DNA of 32,479 bases from Rhodocyclaceae bacterium (GCA_020445785.1 JAGRFZ010000061.1:1-32479); one strand, 5' to 3'; shown: positions 8,529 to 18,194, counted from the first letter of the stretch. Made by a program: numbers and translations. The notes: generated by a model from the letters alone, not told the origin.

Positions 8529-11369
8529 CTAGCCTGACGCCGCCAGCGGCTCGGCCGGCGGGCCCAGCCATCGCAGCAGGTCAGTAACCAATTGGTCGGG
8601 ATCTACCGGCTTTGGGATGTGTCCATTCATGCCTACTTCGAGACATTGTTCACGGTCTTCGTCGTATGCGTTGGCAGTCATCGCCAGAATCGGGATGCCG
8701 GCGTAGCCGGGCAGGCGGCGAATCCGACGCGTGGCCTGCAGACCATCGAGTACCGGCATCTGCATGTCCATCAGAATCAGATCGTAGGACTTGCTGCGGG
8801 CCGCCTCCACGGCCTCGGCGCCGTTGGCTGCGACGTCGATCTGGGCGCCGGTATCGGCCAGCAACTCGAGCACGACCTCCTGATTGACCAGGTTGTCCTC
8901 CGCCAACAGGATCCGGCGCCCGGCCATATCGCCGTCGGCCGCGGGCGGGCGAGCGGGGTCCTCGGCAATTGGCGCCGAGGCCTCGACTTCGACCGGGTCG
9001 GACGCATCGAGCGGCACTTCGAACCAAAACAGGCTGCCCGCACCCGGCCGACTGTTCACGCCGATCTCGCCGCCCATCATGCTGACCAGCCGGTGGCTGA
9101 TCGCCAGCCCCAGGCCGGTACCGCCGAACTCGCGGGTGGTTGTATTGTCGGCCTGGGAAAACGGCAGGAAAATCCGCTCGACCTGGTCGCAGTCGATGCC
9201 GATGCCACTGTCCGCGACTTCGAATCGCACCCGCACCTGCCCTTGCCCGGTGGCGGCGCAGCGCACCGCGATCGCGACACGGCCCTGGCTGGTGAACTTG
9301 ACGGCATTGCTGGCGAGGTTGATCAGAATCTGGCCGAGCCGCATTTCATCGCCGTGCAGGCGTGGCGGCAGCCTTGGGTCGATGTCGAACGAGAGCGACA
9401 GCCCCTTGGCCCGAGCGAGTTCGCCGAGCAGCCCCTCGACCTTGGCCATCAGCCCGGCGCAACTGAATTCCGCGGTCGAGACGGTCATCTGGCCGGCGTC
9501 GATCTTGGACAGGTCGAGCACGTCGTTGATGAGGCCGAGCAGATGCTGCGCCGCCACCGACAGCTTGTCGAGCTGCTCGAGCTGGCGCGGTGCCGAGAGG
9601 CTGCGTCGGAGCAGGTGGGCGAGGCCGATGATCGCGTTCATCGGCGTTCGGATCTCGTGGCTCATATTGGCAAGGAAAGCGCTCTTGGCCCGATTGGCGG
9701 CTTCCGCCGCGTCGCGCGCGGCCACCAGTTCGGTGGTGCGCGTGGACACCAGTTGCTCGAGTTTGGCGCGATAGCGCGCCAGTTCCTCTTCTTCGCGGCG
9801 GATGTCGGTGATGTCCTGGATGACCACGTGCAGCAGTGGGCGACGCTGGCGAATGATCGGCGTCAGCATGATGTCCGCCGTAAACGGCGTGCCGTCGGAC
9901 TTCAGGTGCTGCCACTCGAAGCGGTGACTCCCCTCGGCGTGGGCGCGGTCGATCATTGCCCGCGCCAGCTCGGCCGAGTTCGAGCCATCCGGCTGCTGCC
10001 GCGGCGACAACTCCACCACCGAACGCCCGACCAGCCCGGAAATGTCGGCCACGCCGAGCAGTCGCAGCGCAGCCTGGTTGGCGTCGACCACCCGGTCGTG
10101 GTCGATCAGGATCGTCGCCAGCGCGGAGTCCCGGAAGAGCGCGCGAAAGCGCTGTTCGCTTTCGAGCAGGGCGTCCTCCGCTTCGCGGCGCTCGGAAATG
10201 TCTTCCACCGTGCCAACCGCGTTGACCGCCCGACCGTCCTCAGCGAAGCGCAGCTCCGCCCGCTCCAGCATCCAGCGGATGCCACCGGCGACCGCGATGC
10301 GGTGCTCGACGAAATAGGGCAATCCCTTGAGGGCCGCGCGCCAGGCGCCGTCGATCAGCGGAAGGTCTTCGCCGACCACGCAGTCACGGAAGTCCGCGAG
10401 GGTGACACGCGCACCGACCGGAAGGCCGAACAGGCGGTAGGTCTCGGCCGACCAAAGCAGCTCGCCGCTGGCGATGTCGAGCGTCCAGCTACCCTGGCGG
10501 GCTACTGCCTGGGCGCGGTTGAAGGCCTCTTCGGAGGTGCGCAGACGCTCCTCGACCTGCTTGCGATCATGGATGTCCATGTGGATGCCGACCATGCGCC
10601 GAGCACGCCCCTGGTCGTCCCGCGCCACGACCAGCCCGCGGGTCTGAATCCACTTCCAGTACCCACCCTTGTGACGCATGCGGAAATCGACGCGGTATTC
10701 CGGTGCGCGACCCTCGAGATGCTCCGCGAGGCAGGCCAGCACGGCGTCCCGATCGTCCGGGTGGATCGCATCGGCCCAGCTCTCGTAGGTCGCGGGCAAT
10801 TCCTGGTCGGCATAGCCGATCATCGCTTTCCACAAGGGAGAGAAATAGACTTCGCCGGCAGCCAGATTCCAGTCCCATACGCCGAGCCCACTGCCTTCGA
10901 CGGCGGTCTTCCAGCGCAATTCGATCTCGGCCGCGCGTACCGGCCCCCCGCCACCGTCGCCGGCGGGCTCCAGCAGCGCCTTGCAGGCGCCGTTTCGACA
11001 GCAGCCCCGCCAACGCATCCGCCGCGACCGCTCGCCGCCGGCGAGGGTCAGTTCGACATCGAAGGAACCGTCCCGACCGAGGGCGGCCTGGACGCGCTCG
11101 CGATCGGGCGGGGCGAGCCTAGTCAGCCAATCGTCGAGATCGACGCTGCCGTCGCCGTCGATCGACAGCGCACGCGTCGCGACATCGGCGGACCAGACGA
11201 CAATGCCGAGATCGGACAGCAACCCGGCAGGCATGGAGTTGGAGGGCGTGGCGCATTCCTCGGCCATCGACGTAGGGTACCCGAACCCATTTTGCTTGGA
11301 CGCTGCTTCTACGGCATCCAGACTTCCGAACTGTAGCGTTGCCGCCACGCCGCCAACCGGCGTCGGCAC
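8529..11369 (-). CDS. Soluble multi-PAS hybrid sensor histidine kinase / response regulator
   Basis: A hybrid kinase of up to 946 residues without transmembrane segments, so it should sense a cytoplasmic signal. Order: a degenerate PAS-like region (about 50-120), three PAS/PAC domains (about 150-275, 285-395, 400-525), a coiled linker, then HisKA with His571 in MSHEIRTPMNAIIG. HATPase_c follows, with the N box NLASNAVKFT, DSGIGI, and GGTGLGLAIS near 749-758. The C-terminal receiver has the acidic pocket LLAEDN, Asp868 in LILMDMQMPVLDG, and Lys in IPKPVD. There is no Hpt domain. The longest start is a GTG at 11369 with GGGGTGAT upstream; ATGs at 11267 and 11234 are alternatives, so the first 35-45 residues are uncertain. 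It is divergent from the two-receiver gene across about 80 nt, which suggests a shared pathway (inference). Confidence 0.9.
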   Translation of the reverse strand: MPTPVGGVAATLQFGSLDAVEAASKQNGFGYPTSMAEECATPSNSMPAGLLSDLGIVVWSADVATRALSIDGDGSVDLDDWLTRLAPPDRERVQAALGRDGSFDVELTLAGGERSRRMRWRGCCRNGACKALLEPAGDGGGGPVRAAEIELRWKTAVEGSGLGVWDWNLAAGEVYFSPLWKAMIGYADQELPATYESWADAIHPDDRDAVLACLAEHLEGRAPEYRVDFRMRHKGGYWKWIQTRGLVVARDDQGRARRMVGIHMDIHDRKQVEERLRTSEEAFNRAQAVARQGSWTLDIASGELLWSAETYRLFGLPVGARVTLADFRDCVVGEDLPLIDGAWRAALKGLPYFVEHRIAVAGGIRWMLERAELRFAEDGRAVNAVGTVEDISERREAEDALLESEQRFRALFRDSALATILIDHDRVVDANQAALRLLGVADISGLVGRSVVELSPRQQPDGSNSAELARAMIDRAHAEGSHRFEWQHLKSDGTPFTADIMLTPIIRQRRPLLHVVIQDITDIRREEEELARYRAKLEQLVSTRTTELVAARDAAEAANRAKSAFLANMSHEIRTPMNAIIGLAHLLRRSLSAPRQLEQLDKLSVAAQHLLGLINDVLDLSKIDAGQMTVSTAEFSCAGLMAKVEGLLGELARAKGLSLSFDIDPRLPPRLHGDEMRLGQILINLASNAVKFTSQGRVAIAVRCAATGQGQVRVRFEVADSGIGIDCDQVERIFLPFSQADNTTTREFGGTGLGLAISHRLVSMMGGEIGVNSRPGAGSLFWFEVPLDASDPVEVEASAPIAEDPARPPAADGDMAGRRILLAEDNLVNQEVVLELLADTGAQIDVAANGAEAVEAARSKSYDLILMDMQMPVLDGLQATRRIRRLPGYAGIPILAMTANAYDEDREQCLEVGMNGHIPKPVDPDQLVTDLLRWLGPPAEPLAASG

Positions 11370-11451
11370 TAAAGATCACCCCGGTCGACCCGTTGCCATC
11401 GGGTGTTGCGGTCCGTCCGGTACCGCCAGGTCGCTCCGGGAGGACATTCCA

Positions 11452-12249
11452 ATGCTCGCGCCACTCAGCCTTCGGGATCTGCAAGTGATTCTGGTCGAAC
11501 CGTCGAGGAGTCAATCGACGTTGATCCGTCGGATGCTGGAGGCGCAGGGCCTGGCCATCCTGCAGGTCGCCGGCTCCGGTAGCGAAGCGCTCTCGGCGAT
11601 GGAAGCACACCAACCGAATCTGGTGATCAGCAGCCTCTACCTGCCGGACATGGCGGGCACCGACCTGGTGGCGGCGATGCGCCGCAGAACCGCCCTCGAC
11701 CGGATTCCGTTCATCCTGATGTCGAGCGAGACCCGCCCCCAGGTTCTCGATCCGGTACGGCAGGCCGGCGCGTGTGCGATCCTGCCGAAGCCCTTCGGGC
11801 GCGAGCAGTTGCAGCGGGCGTTGATCGGTGCGATGGACCGTCTCTCACCCGAGCCCGACCTCGATCGGCTCGAACCGGAGCGTCTGCGCATCCTTCTGGT
11901 GGACGACAGCCAGACCAGTCTCCGTCACTACCGGCGCATGCTCGAAGATCTGGGGGTGCATCAAATTCGCGAAGCCGGCAACGGCGTCGAGGCGGTGGCC
12001 CTGCTCGCCGAGACCATGGTCGACCTGGTGATCACCGACTACAACATGCCCGAGATGGACGGTCATGGGCTGGTCGAGTACATCCGCCAGCAGAGCTGGC
12101 AGTGTTCGGTGCCGGTACTGATGGTGACCAGCGAGCACGACGAGCAACGGCTCGCCGCGGTGGAACGGGCCGGCGTCTCGGCAATCTGCGACAAGCCCTT
12201 TTGCCAGGCTTCGATCCGACGCCTGCTGGCGGATGCGCTGGCCGCCTGA
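11452..12249 (+). CDS. Two-receiver-domain protein; first receiver lacks the phospho-acceptor Asp
   Basis: 265 residues made of two CheY-like receiver domains and nothing else. Receiver 2 (about 145-265) is complete: LLVDDS acidic pair, Asp in LVITDYNMPEMDG, Ser/Thr in LMVTSEHD, and Lys in CDKPF. Receiver 1 (about 10-130) keeps the fold and the Lys (LPKPF), but the acidic pair reads VEPS and the acceptor position is Ser61 (LVISSLYLPDM). It therefore cannot be phosphorylated in the normal way. The ATG at 11452 has GGGAGGAC about 8 nt upstream. There is no DNA-binding or enzymatic output domain, so it should act by protein contact. It lies between the hybrid kinase (divergent) and the NtrC-class regulator (convergent, 17 nt away) and is a likely phosphotransfer partner of the former (inference). 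Confidence 0.9.
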   Translation: MLAPLSLRDLQVILVEPSRSQSTLIRRMLEAQGLAILQVAGSGSEALSAMEAHQPNLVISSLYLPDMAGTDLVAAMRRRTALDRIPFILMSSETRPQVLDPVRQAGACAILPKPFGREQLQRALIGAMDRLSPEPDLDRLEPERLRILLVDDSQTSLRHYRRMLEDLGVHQIREAGNGVEAVALLAETMVDLVITDYNMPEMDGHGLVEYIRQQSWQCSVPVLMVTSEHDEQRLAAVERAGVSAICDKPFCQASIRRLLADALAA

Positions 12250-12266
12250 GGTCGCCCGCGTAGGCC

Positions 12267-13649
<1,383 letters not shown>

Positions 13650-13680
13650 CGCGCCGTCCGCTCGATTCGATGCGTCGATT

Positions 13681-13709
13681 TTGCCAGAGGGCGCGCCGCT
13701 CAATACAAT
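13681..13709 (+). promoter_or_regulatory. Sigma-70 promoter of mobB, positioned for a leaderless transcript
   Basis: TTGCCA (13681-13686, 5 of 6 to the -35 consensus), exactly 17 bp, then TACAAT (13704-13709, 5 of 6 to the -10). The mobB ATG begins at 13717, seven bases after the -10, where transcription normally starts. There is no Shine-Dalgarno sequence between promoter and ATG. Confidence 0.7.
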
Positions 13710-13716
13710 CCGCGCC

Positions 13717-14235
13717 ATGAAGATCCTCGGAATCGCAGGCTATTCGGGCTCCGGCAAGACGACCCTGATCGAGGCATTGATCCCGCTATTGAGCCTGCAC
13801 GGCCTGGTGGTCTCGGTGATCAAGCGCGCCCATCACGGCTTCGACGTGGACAAGCCGGGCAAGGACTCCTGGCGCCATCGCCAAGCCGGCGCGCAGGAAG
13901 TGATGCTGGCGAGCCCGGAGCGGTGGGTGCTGATGCGCGAGTTGCGCCGCGATCCGGAAGAGAACCTCGACAACCTGCTGTCGCGCCTGTCGCCCTGCGA
14001 TCTGGTGCTGGTGGAAGGCTTCAAGGCGGCACCGATTCCCAAGATCGAGGTCTGGCGACCGGCCAACGGCAAGCCGGCGCTGCATCCGGAAATTCCCTCG
14101 GTGGTCGCAGTCGCAACCGACGGCGACTGTGCCGCGGCGCTGCCGATCCTCGACCTGAACGACACCGAGGCCGTTGCCCGCTTCATCGTCGACGCATTGC
14201 CCGGTCTGCCGCAGGCCGGCCGGGGCAGTCGCTGA
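13717..14235 (+). CDS. mobB: MobB, molybdopterin-guanine dinucleotide biosynthesis adaptor
   Basis: A 172-residue P-loop GTP-binding protein that assists MobA in attaching GMP to molybdopterin to form the bis-MGD cofactor of DMSO-reductase-family enzymes such as nitrate reductase and formate dehydrogenase. Walker A is GYSGSGKTT at residues 8-16. The MobB signatures KRAHHGFDVDKPGKDSWRHR (about 37-56) and LVLVEGFKAAPIPKIEVWR (about 94-112) are present, and the length is typical. The ATG immediately follows a sigma-70 -10 element, so the mRNA is probably leaderless. Its stop codon abuts the stop codon of convergent dusA with no base between them. No mobA or moe gene is in the window. Confidence 0.95.
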   Translation: MKILGIAGYSGSGKTTLIEALIPLLSLHGLVVSVIKRAHHGFDVDKPGKDSWRHRQAGAQEVMLASPERWVLMRELRRDPEENLDNLLSRLSPCDLVLVEGFKAAPIPKIEVWRPANGKPALHPEIPSVVAVATDGDCAAALPILDLNDTEAVARFIVDALPGLPQAGRGSR

Positions 14236-15252
14236 TCAGGCAGCGCGCGGCAGCGGCTCCTCCATCTGTCGGGCCGCCTGGCGCACCACCTCCGGGTCGT
14301 TGTCACGCAGCGCGGCCGGATCGGACAGGGTGCGGCGCCAGCGCCGGGCGCCCGGCATGCCCTGGTAGAGACCGAGCAGATGCCTGGTCATGTGCTTGAG
14401 CGGCACCCCCTCGGCGATCCTCGCCCGTAGAAAGGGCAGCATCGCTTCGACCACATCGCGCCGCCGCGGCAGCGGGTGGTCGTCGCCGAACAAGCGGCGG
14501 TCGGCTTCCACCAGGATCCACGGGTTGTGATAGGCCTCGCGGCCGATCATGACCCCATCGACGTGGGCGAGCTGATATTCGATCGACGGCCAGTCGCCGA
14601 TGCCGCCGTTGATCAGGATCTCGAGCTGCGGGAAGTCCTGCTTGAGGCGGTACACGTAGGGATACTTGAGCGGCGGTATCTCGCGGTTCTGCTTCGGCGA
14701 GAGCCCCTTCAGGATCGCGTTGCGGGCATGCACGATGAACACCTCGCAACCGCTGCGGTGATGGACCTCGCCGACGAAGTCGCGCAGGAATCCATAGTCC
14801 TCGACCTGATCGATGCCGGTGCGGTGTTTGACCGTGACCGGTACCGTGACCGCGTCGCGCATCGCCGCCAGACAGGTCGCGACGAGCTTCGGTTCCGCCA
14901 TCAGGCAGGCACCGAACGCACCGGATTGCACGCGCTCCGAGGGGCAGCCGACGTTCAGGTTGATCTCACTGTAGCCCGCCGCCGCCGCCAGCGCCGCGCA
15001 ACGGGCCAGATCTTCGGGATCGCTGCCGCCGAGTTGCAGCGCCACCGGCTGTTCGGCGGGGTCGAAGGCGAGGAAGCGATCGCGGTCGCCATGCAACAAT
15101 GCACCGGTGGTCACCATCTCGGTGGTGAGCCAGGTATGGCGCGAGATCAAGCGCGCGAAGTAGCGGTAGAAGCGGTCGGTCCAGTCGAGCATCGGCGCCA
15201 CGGCGAGACGCCGTGGCGCGACGACATGGCGCCCCGATGCCGGCAACGGCAA
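14236..15252 (-). CDS. dusA: tRNA-dihydrouridine(20/20a) synthase DusA
   Basis: FMN enzyme that uses NADPH to reduce U20/U20a in the tRNA D-loop. It has about 338 residues, as usual for DusA. The conserved N-terminal motif LAVAPMLDWTDRFYRYFARL, the catalytic Cys at about residue 103 in NLNVGCPSERVQSGAFGACLM, the VKHRTGID segment and the HARNAILKGLSPKQNREIPPL motif (Dus A subfamily) are all visible. The ATG at 15192 falls inside the conserved APM motif, so the true start must be upstream. In that interval the frame has no ATG, only TTG codons at 15252 and 15246 and a GTG at 15201. I place the start at TTG 15252, five bases after the ubiK stop; 15246 is equally possible. It is read directly after ubiK, probably by translational coupling. 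Confidence 0.9.
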   Translation of the reverse strand: MPLPASGRHVVAPRRLAVAPMLDWTDRFYRYFARLISRHTWLTTEMVTTGALLHGDRDRFLAFDPAEQPVALQLGGSDPEDLARCAALAAAAGYSEINLNVGCPSERVQSGAFGACLMAEPKLVATCLAAMRDAVTVPVTVKHRTGIDQVEDYGFLRDFVGEVHHRSGCEVFIVHARNAILKGLSPKQNREIPPLKYPYVYRLKQDFPQLEILINGGIGDWPSIEYQLAHVDGVMIGREAYHNPWILVEADRRLFGDDHPLPRRRDVVEAMLPFLRARIAEGVPLKHMTRHLLGLYQGMPGARRWRRTLSDPAALRDNDPEVVRQAARQMEEPLPRAA

Positions 15253-15257
15253 GTCGC

Positions 15258-15512
15258 TTAGTCCGTTCCTGCGCCGGGCACCGCGGCGGCCTCGAGGCTG
15301 GCCACCCGTTTCTCGAGTTCGGCGATCTTTTCCTGCGCGCGTTCGAGCAGCGCGCCCTGGACCTCGAATTCCTCCCGGGTCACCAGATCGAGACGTGAAA
15401 AGCCACTCGACAGCAAGGCCCGGACATTCTTCTCGACATCCTTTGCCGGACTGTTGGCGGCCAGTTCGGCCAACCGTGAACCGAGTTCGTCGAGCAGTCG
15501 GGGGACAGCCAT
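15258..15512 (-). CDS. ubiK: UbiK (YqiC-type), ubiquinone biosynthesis accessory factor
   Basis: An 84-residue small helical protein of the UbiK/BMFP family, a trimeric coiled-coil accessory factor of the soluble Ubi complex that makes ubiquinone under aerobic conditions. Visible features are LLDELGSRLAELAANSPAKDVEKNVRALLSSGFSRL (residues about 6-41), LVTREEFEVQGALLERA (residues about 43-59), and a C-terminal heptad-like helix KIAELEKRVASLEAA that forms the trimer. AGGAGA lies 6-7 nt before the ATG at 15512. It is first in a two-gene unit with dusA. Its 5' region faces the torF-glnK-amtB promoter, and the tandem NtrC sites lie only about 56-89 bp upstream of its ATG, so NtrC could also touch this promoter (inference). 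Confidence 0.9.
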   Translation of the reverse strand: MAVPRLLDELGSRLAELAANSPAKDVEKNVRALLSSGFSRLDLVTREEFEVQGALLERAQEKIAELEKRVASLEAAAVPGAGTD

Positions 15513-15567
15513 GGGGATCTCCTGTGTAGCGGCGCGCCGATCTTACCATGCGCCGAAGGCCCCGAAA

Positions 15568-15584
15568 TGCACGCAATCGGTGCA
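15568..15584. promoter_or_regulatory. NtrC-binding site 1 (enhancer of torF-glnK-amtB)
   Basis: TGCACGCAATCGGTGCA: 17 bp with TGCAC/GTGCA arms and a 7-bp centre, matching the enterobacterial NtrC consensus TGCAC-N7-GTGCA in all arm bases. Its centre is about 146 bp upstream of the predicted sigma-54 transcription start. Confidence 0.85.
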
Positions 15585-15601
15585 TGCACCGAAAAAGTGC
15601 A
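15585..15601. promoter_or_regulatory. NtrC-binding site 2, directly abutting site 1
   Basis: TGCACCGAAAAAGTGCA: a second perfect TGCAC-N7-GTGCA site starting at the base after site 1 ends, so the centres are 17 bp apart. Paired sites are the usual arrangement for cooperative NtrC oligomerisation, though abutting spacing is unusually tight. Confidence 0.85.
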
Positions 15602-15664
15602 TCGAGCCTCCTCGTCTGCGATGTTGCAGTGCATTAACGGGCACCTTCGATCGAGGGGTCATTG

Positions 15665-15677
15665 CAACATATTGTTT
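15665..15677. promoter_or_regulatory. AT-rich IHF-like bend site
   Basis: CAACATATTGTTT matches the IHF consensus (YAANNNNTTGATW) with one mismatch. It lies in a markedly AT-rich stretch (about 15661-15696) between the NtrC sites and the -24/-12 promoter, where IHF or intrinsic bending would help looping. Near-matches are common in AT-rich DNA. Confidence 0.4.
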
Positions 15678-15695
15678 TATTGATTGTATTTGTAT

Positions 15696-15711
15696 TGGCA
15701 CGATTCCTGTT
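15696..15711 (+). promoter_or_regulatory. Sigma-54-type promoter of torF-glnK-amtB
   Basis: TGGCACGATTCCTGTT: a perfect -24 element (TGGCACG), then GG and GT separated by 10 bp where consensus has GG-N10-GC. The -12 element thus has one mismatch at a normally conserved base. Transcription would start near 15722, 37 nt before the porin ATG. The tandem NtrC sites upstream strongly support the call. Confidence 0.75.
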
Positions 15712-15758
15712 AAGGGGAGCCCACTGATTTCTGCATCTCAATTCTCAAGGAGAGAAAC

Positions 15759-16457
15759 ATGCGCAAATCCCTGCTCGCAGTGTCGGTGCTCGCGGCCATG
15801 CCGTTGCTGAGCGCCACCGCCCACGCAGAGGAATCCCCGATCAGCGCCAATGTCGCACTGGTTTCCGACTACCAGTACCGTGGCTTCTCGCAGACCAGCG
15901 AGAACATGGCGCTGCAAGGCGGCTTCGACTACGCCCACGAGAGCGGCTTTTACGTCGGCACCTGGGGATCGAACGTGTCGTGGCTGTCCGACGGCCGCTC
16001 GGACGTCAGCAGCAGCCTGGAAGTCGACATCTACGGCGGCTACAGCACCGAGATGTCCGGTGTCGGCATCGATGTCGGTCTGCTCCAGTACCTGTATCCG
16101 GGCCACTATCCCGACGGCTACAACAGCGCCGACACGCTGGAAGGCTACGTCGGCGTTTCCTACGGACCGGTCACGCTGAAGGTCTCCCACGCGTTCACCG
16201 ACTTGTTCGGCATCGACGATTCGGACGGTTCCCAGTACTACGACCTGTCCGCATCGCACGACATCGGCGGCATTTCGCTCAGCGCCCATGTCGGCCGCCA
16301 GAAGGTCGAGGGCGGCGGTTCCTACAACGACTGGAGCCTCGGCGCCGGTACCAGCCTGGTCGGTCTCGACTTCGGCCTGACGTACACGGACACCGATGTC
16401 GATGACGCCGATCTGGCCGATCAGCGCCTGATCCTCTCGGTCGGCAAGTCCTTCTGA
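15759..16457 (+). CDS. TorF-family putative porin, first gene of the glnK-amtB operon
   Basis: 232 residues with a classic signal peptide (MRKSLLAVSVLAAMPLLSATAHA, cleavage after residue 23). The mature part is rich in alternating amphipathic strands with Tyr/Gly/Ser, e.g. ANVALVSDYQYRGFSQTSENMALQGGF at about 29-55. That opening motif and the C-terminal Phe (LILSVGKSF) are typical of the TIGR02001/TorF family of outer-membrane beta-barrels. AAGGAGA precedes the ATG by 6 nt. It lies directly downstream of the NtrC/sigma-54 control region and 56 nt upstream of glnK, so it should be induced by nitrogen starvation. The co-transcription suggests an outer-membrane channel for ammonium or another small nitrogen compound (inference). 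Substrate not established from sequence. Confidence 0.88.
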   Translation: MRKSLLAVSVLAAMPLLSATAHAEESPISANVALVSDYQYRGFSQTSENMALQGGFDYAHESGFYVGTWGSNVSWLSDGRSDVSSSLEVDIYGGYSTEMSGVGIDVGLLQYLYPGHYPDGYNSADTLEGYVGVSYGPVTLKVSHAFTDLFGIDDSDGSQYYDLSASHDIGGISLSAHVGRQKVEGGGSYNDWSLGAGTSLVGLDFGLTYTDTDVDDADLADQRLILSVGKSF

Positions 16458-16465
16458 GGCCATGA

Positions 16466-16852
<387 letters not shown>

Positions 16853-16883
16853 GCGAAGCCTTTTTCGAGTAAAGGGGAATCCA

Positions 16884-18194
16884 ATGAAGAAACTTCTACC
16901 CATGCTGCTGGCTGCTTCCGCAGTCGCGCTACCCGGGATGGCCTGGGCGCAGGAGGCCGCCATCGAAGTCAACAAGGGCGATGTCGCGTGGATGATGACG
17001 TCCACGCTACTGGTGCTGTTCATGGCCCTGCCCGGCTTGGCGCTGTTCTACGGCGGCCTGGTGCGCTCCAAGAACATGCTGTCGGTGCTGATGCAGGTGA
17101 TGGTGGTGTTCTCGCTGATCAGCGTGTTGTGGGCCGTCTATGGCTACAGCCTGGCGTTCGGCGGCGAAGGCACGATCATCGCCGGCCTCGACAAGATGTT
17201 CCTGAAGGGCATCACGATGGACTCGCTGGCCGACACCTTCACCGACAACGTGAAGCTGCCCGAGTACCTGTTCATCGCCTTCCAGTGCACGTTTGCGGGC
17301 ATCACCTGCGCCCTGATCGTCGGCTCCTTCGCCGAGCGGATCAAGTTCAGTGCGGTGCTGCTGTTCTGCGTCATCTGGTTCACCTTCTGCTACCTGCCGA
17401 TCGCCCACATGGTGTGGGGTACCGGTGGCTACCTGCTCGACGCCGGCGCCCTCGACTTCGCGGGCGGCACCGTGGTGCACATCAACGCCGGCGTCGCCGG
17501 TCTGGTCGGTGCCTATGTGCTCGGACCGCGGATCGGCTACGGCAAGGAGTCGATGGCCCCGCATTCGCTGACCCTGACCATGGTCGGTGCCTCGATGCTG
17601 TGGGTCGGCTGGTTCGGCTTCAATGCCGGTTCCAACCTGGAAGCGACCTCCGGTGCGACCCTGGCCTTCATCAACACCTTGCTCGCCACCGCCGCCGCAA
17701 CCCTCGGCTGGACCATCGCCGAAGCCATCTTCAAGGGCAAGCCCTCGATGCTGGGTGCCGCCTCGGGTGCCGTCGCCGGCCTGGTCGCGATCACCCCGGC
17801 CTGCGGTAGCGTCGGCCCGATGGGCGCGATCGTGCTGGGCCTGCTCGCCGGCTTCATCTGCCTGTGGGGTGTCAGCGGCCTCAAGCGCATCCTCGGTGCC
17901 GACGACTCGCTCGACGTGTTCGGCGTGCATGGTGTCGGCGGCATCCTCGGTGCGATCCTGACCGGCGTGTTCACCGCCCCGTCGCTCGGCGGTACCGGCG
18001 GCGACGACTTCTCGATCGCCAGTCAGGTCTGGATCCAGACCGAGGGCGTGCTCATCACCATCGCCTGGTCCGCGATCGTCGCCTTCATCGCCTACAAGCT
18101 GGTCGATGTCGTGATCGGTCTGCGGGTGCCGGAGGACGAGGAGCGCGAAGGCCTGGACATCACCTCCCACGGCGAAACCGCCTACGTACGCTGA
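16884..18194 (+). CDS. amtB: AmtB ammonium transporter
   Basis: Inner-membrane ammonium channel of 436 residues. A cleavable signal peptide (cleavage after AWA, about residue 22) is followed by 11 predicted membrane helices. The pore twin histidines are visible as His199 (TVVHINAG) and His349 (FGVHGVGG). The Amt signature region near 195-215 and the phenylalanine-gate segments (FIAFQCTFAGITCALIVG) are conserved. The cytoplasmic tail (VPEDEEREGLDITSHGE) is the GlnK-binding region. AAAGGGG precedes the ATG. It is the last gene of the porin-glnK-amtB operon, followed by an intrinsic terminator. Confidence 0.97.
   Translation: MKKLLPMLLAASAVALPGMAWAQEAAIEVNKGDVAWMMTSTLLVLFMALPGLALFYGGLVRSKNMLSVLMQVMVVFSLISVLWAVYGYSLAFGGEGTIIAGLDKMFLKGITMDSLADTFTDNVKLPEYLFIAFQCTFAGITCALIVGSFAERIKFSAVLLFCVIWFTFCYLPIAHMVWGTGGYLLDAGALDFAGGTVVHINAGVAGLVGAYVLGPRIGYGKESMAPHSLTLTMVGASMLWVGWFGFNAGSNLEATSGATLAFINTLLATAAATLGWTIAEAIFKGKPSMLGAASGAVAGLVAITPACGSVGPMGAIVLGLLAGFICLWGVSGLKRILGADDSLDVFGVHGVGGILGAILTGVFTAPSLGGTGGDDFSIASQVWIQTEGVLITIAWSAIVAFIAYKLVDVVIGLRVPEDEEREGLDITSHGETAYVR

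Noticed and set aside
5897-11336. Long open frames antisense to vgrG (5897-8431) and to the hybrid kinase (8592-11336)
   Set aside because: They mirror the coding pattern of clear, motif-bearing genes on the minus strand and show no domain or start signal of their own.
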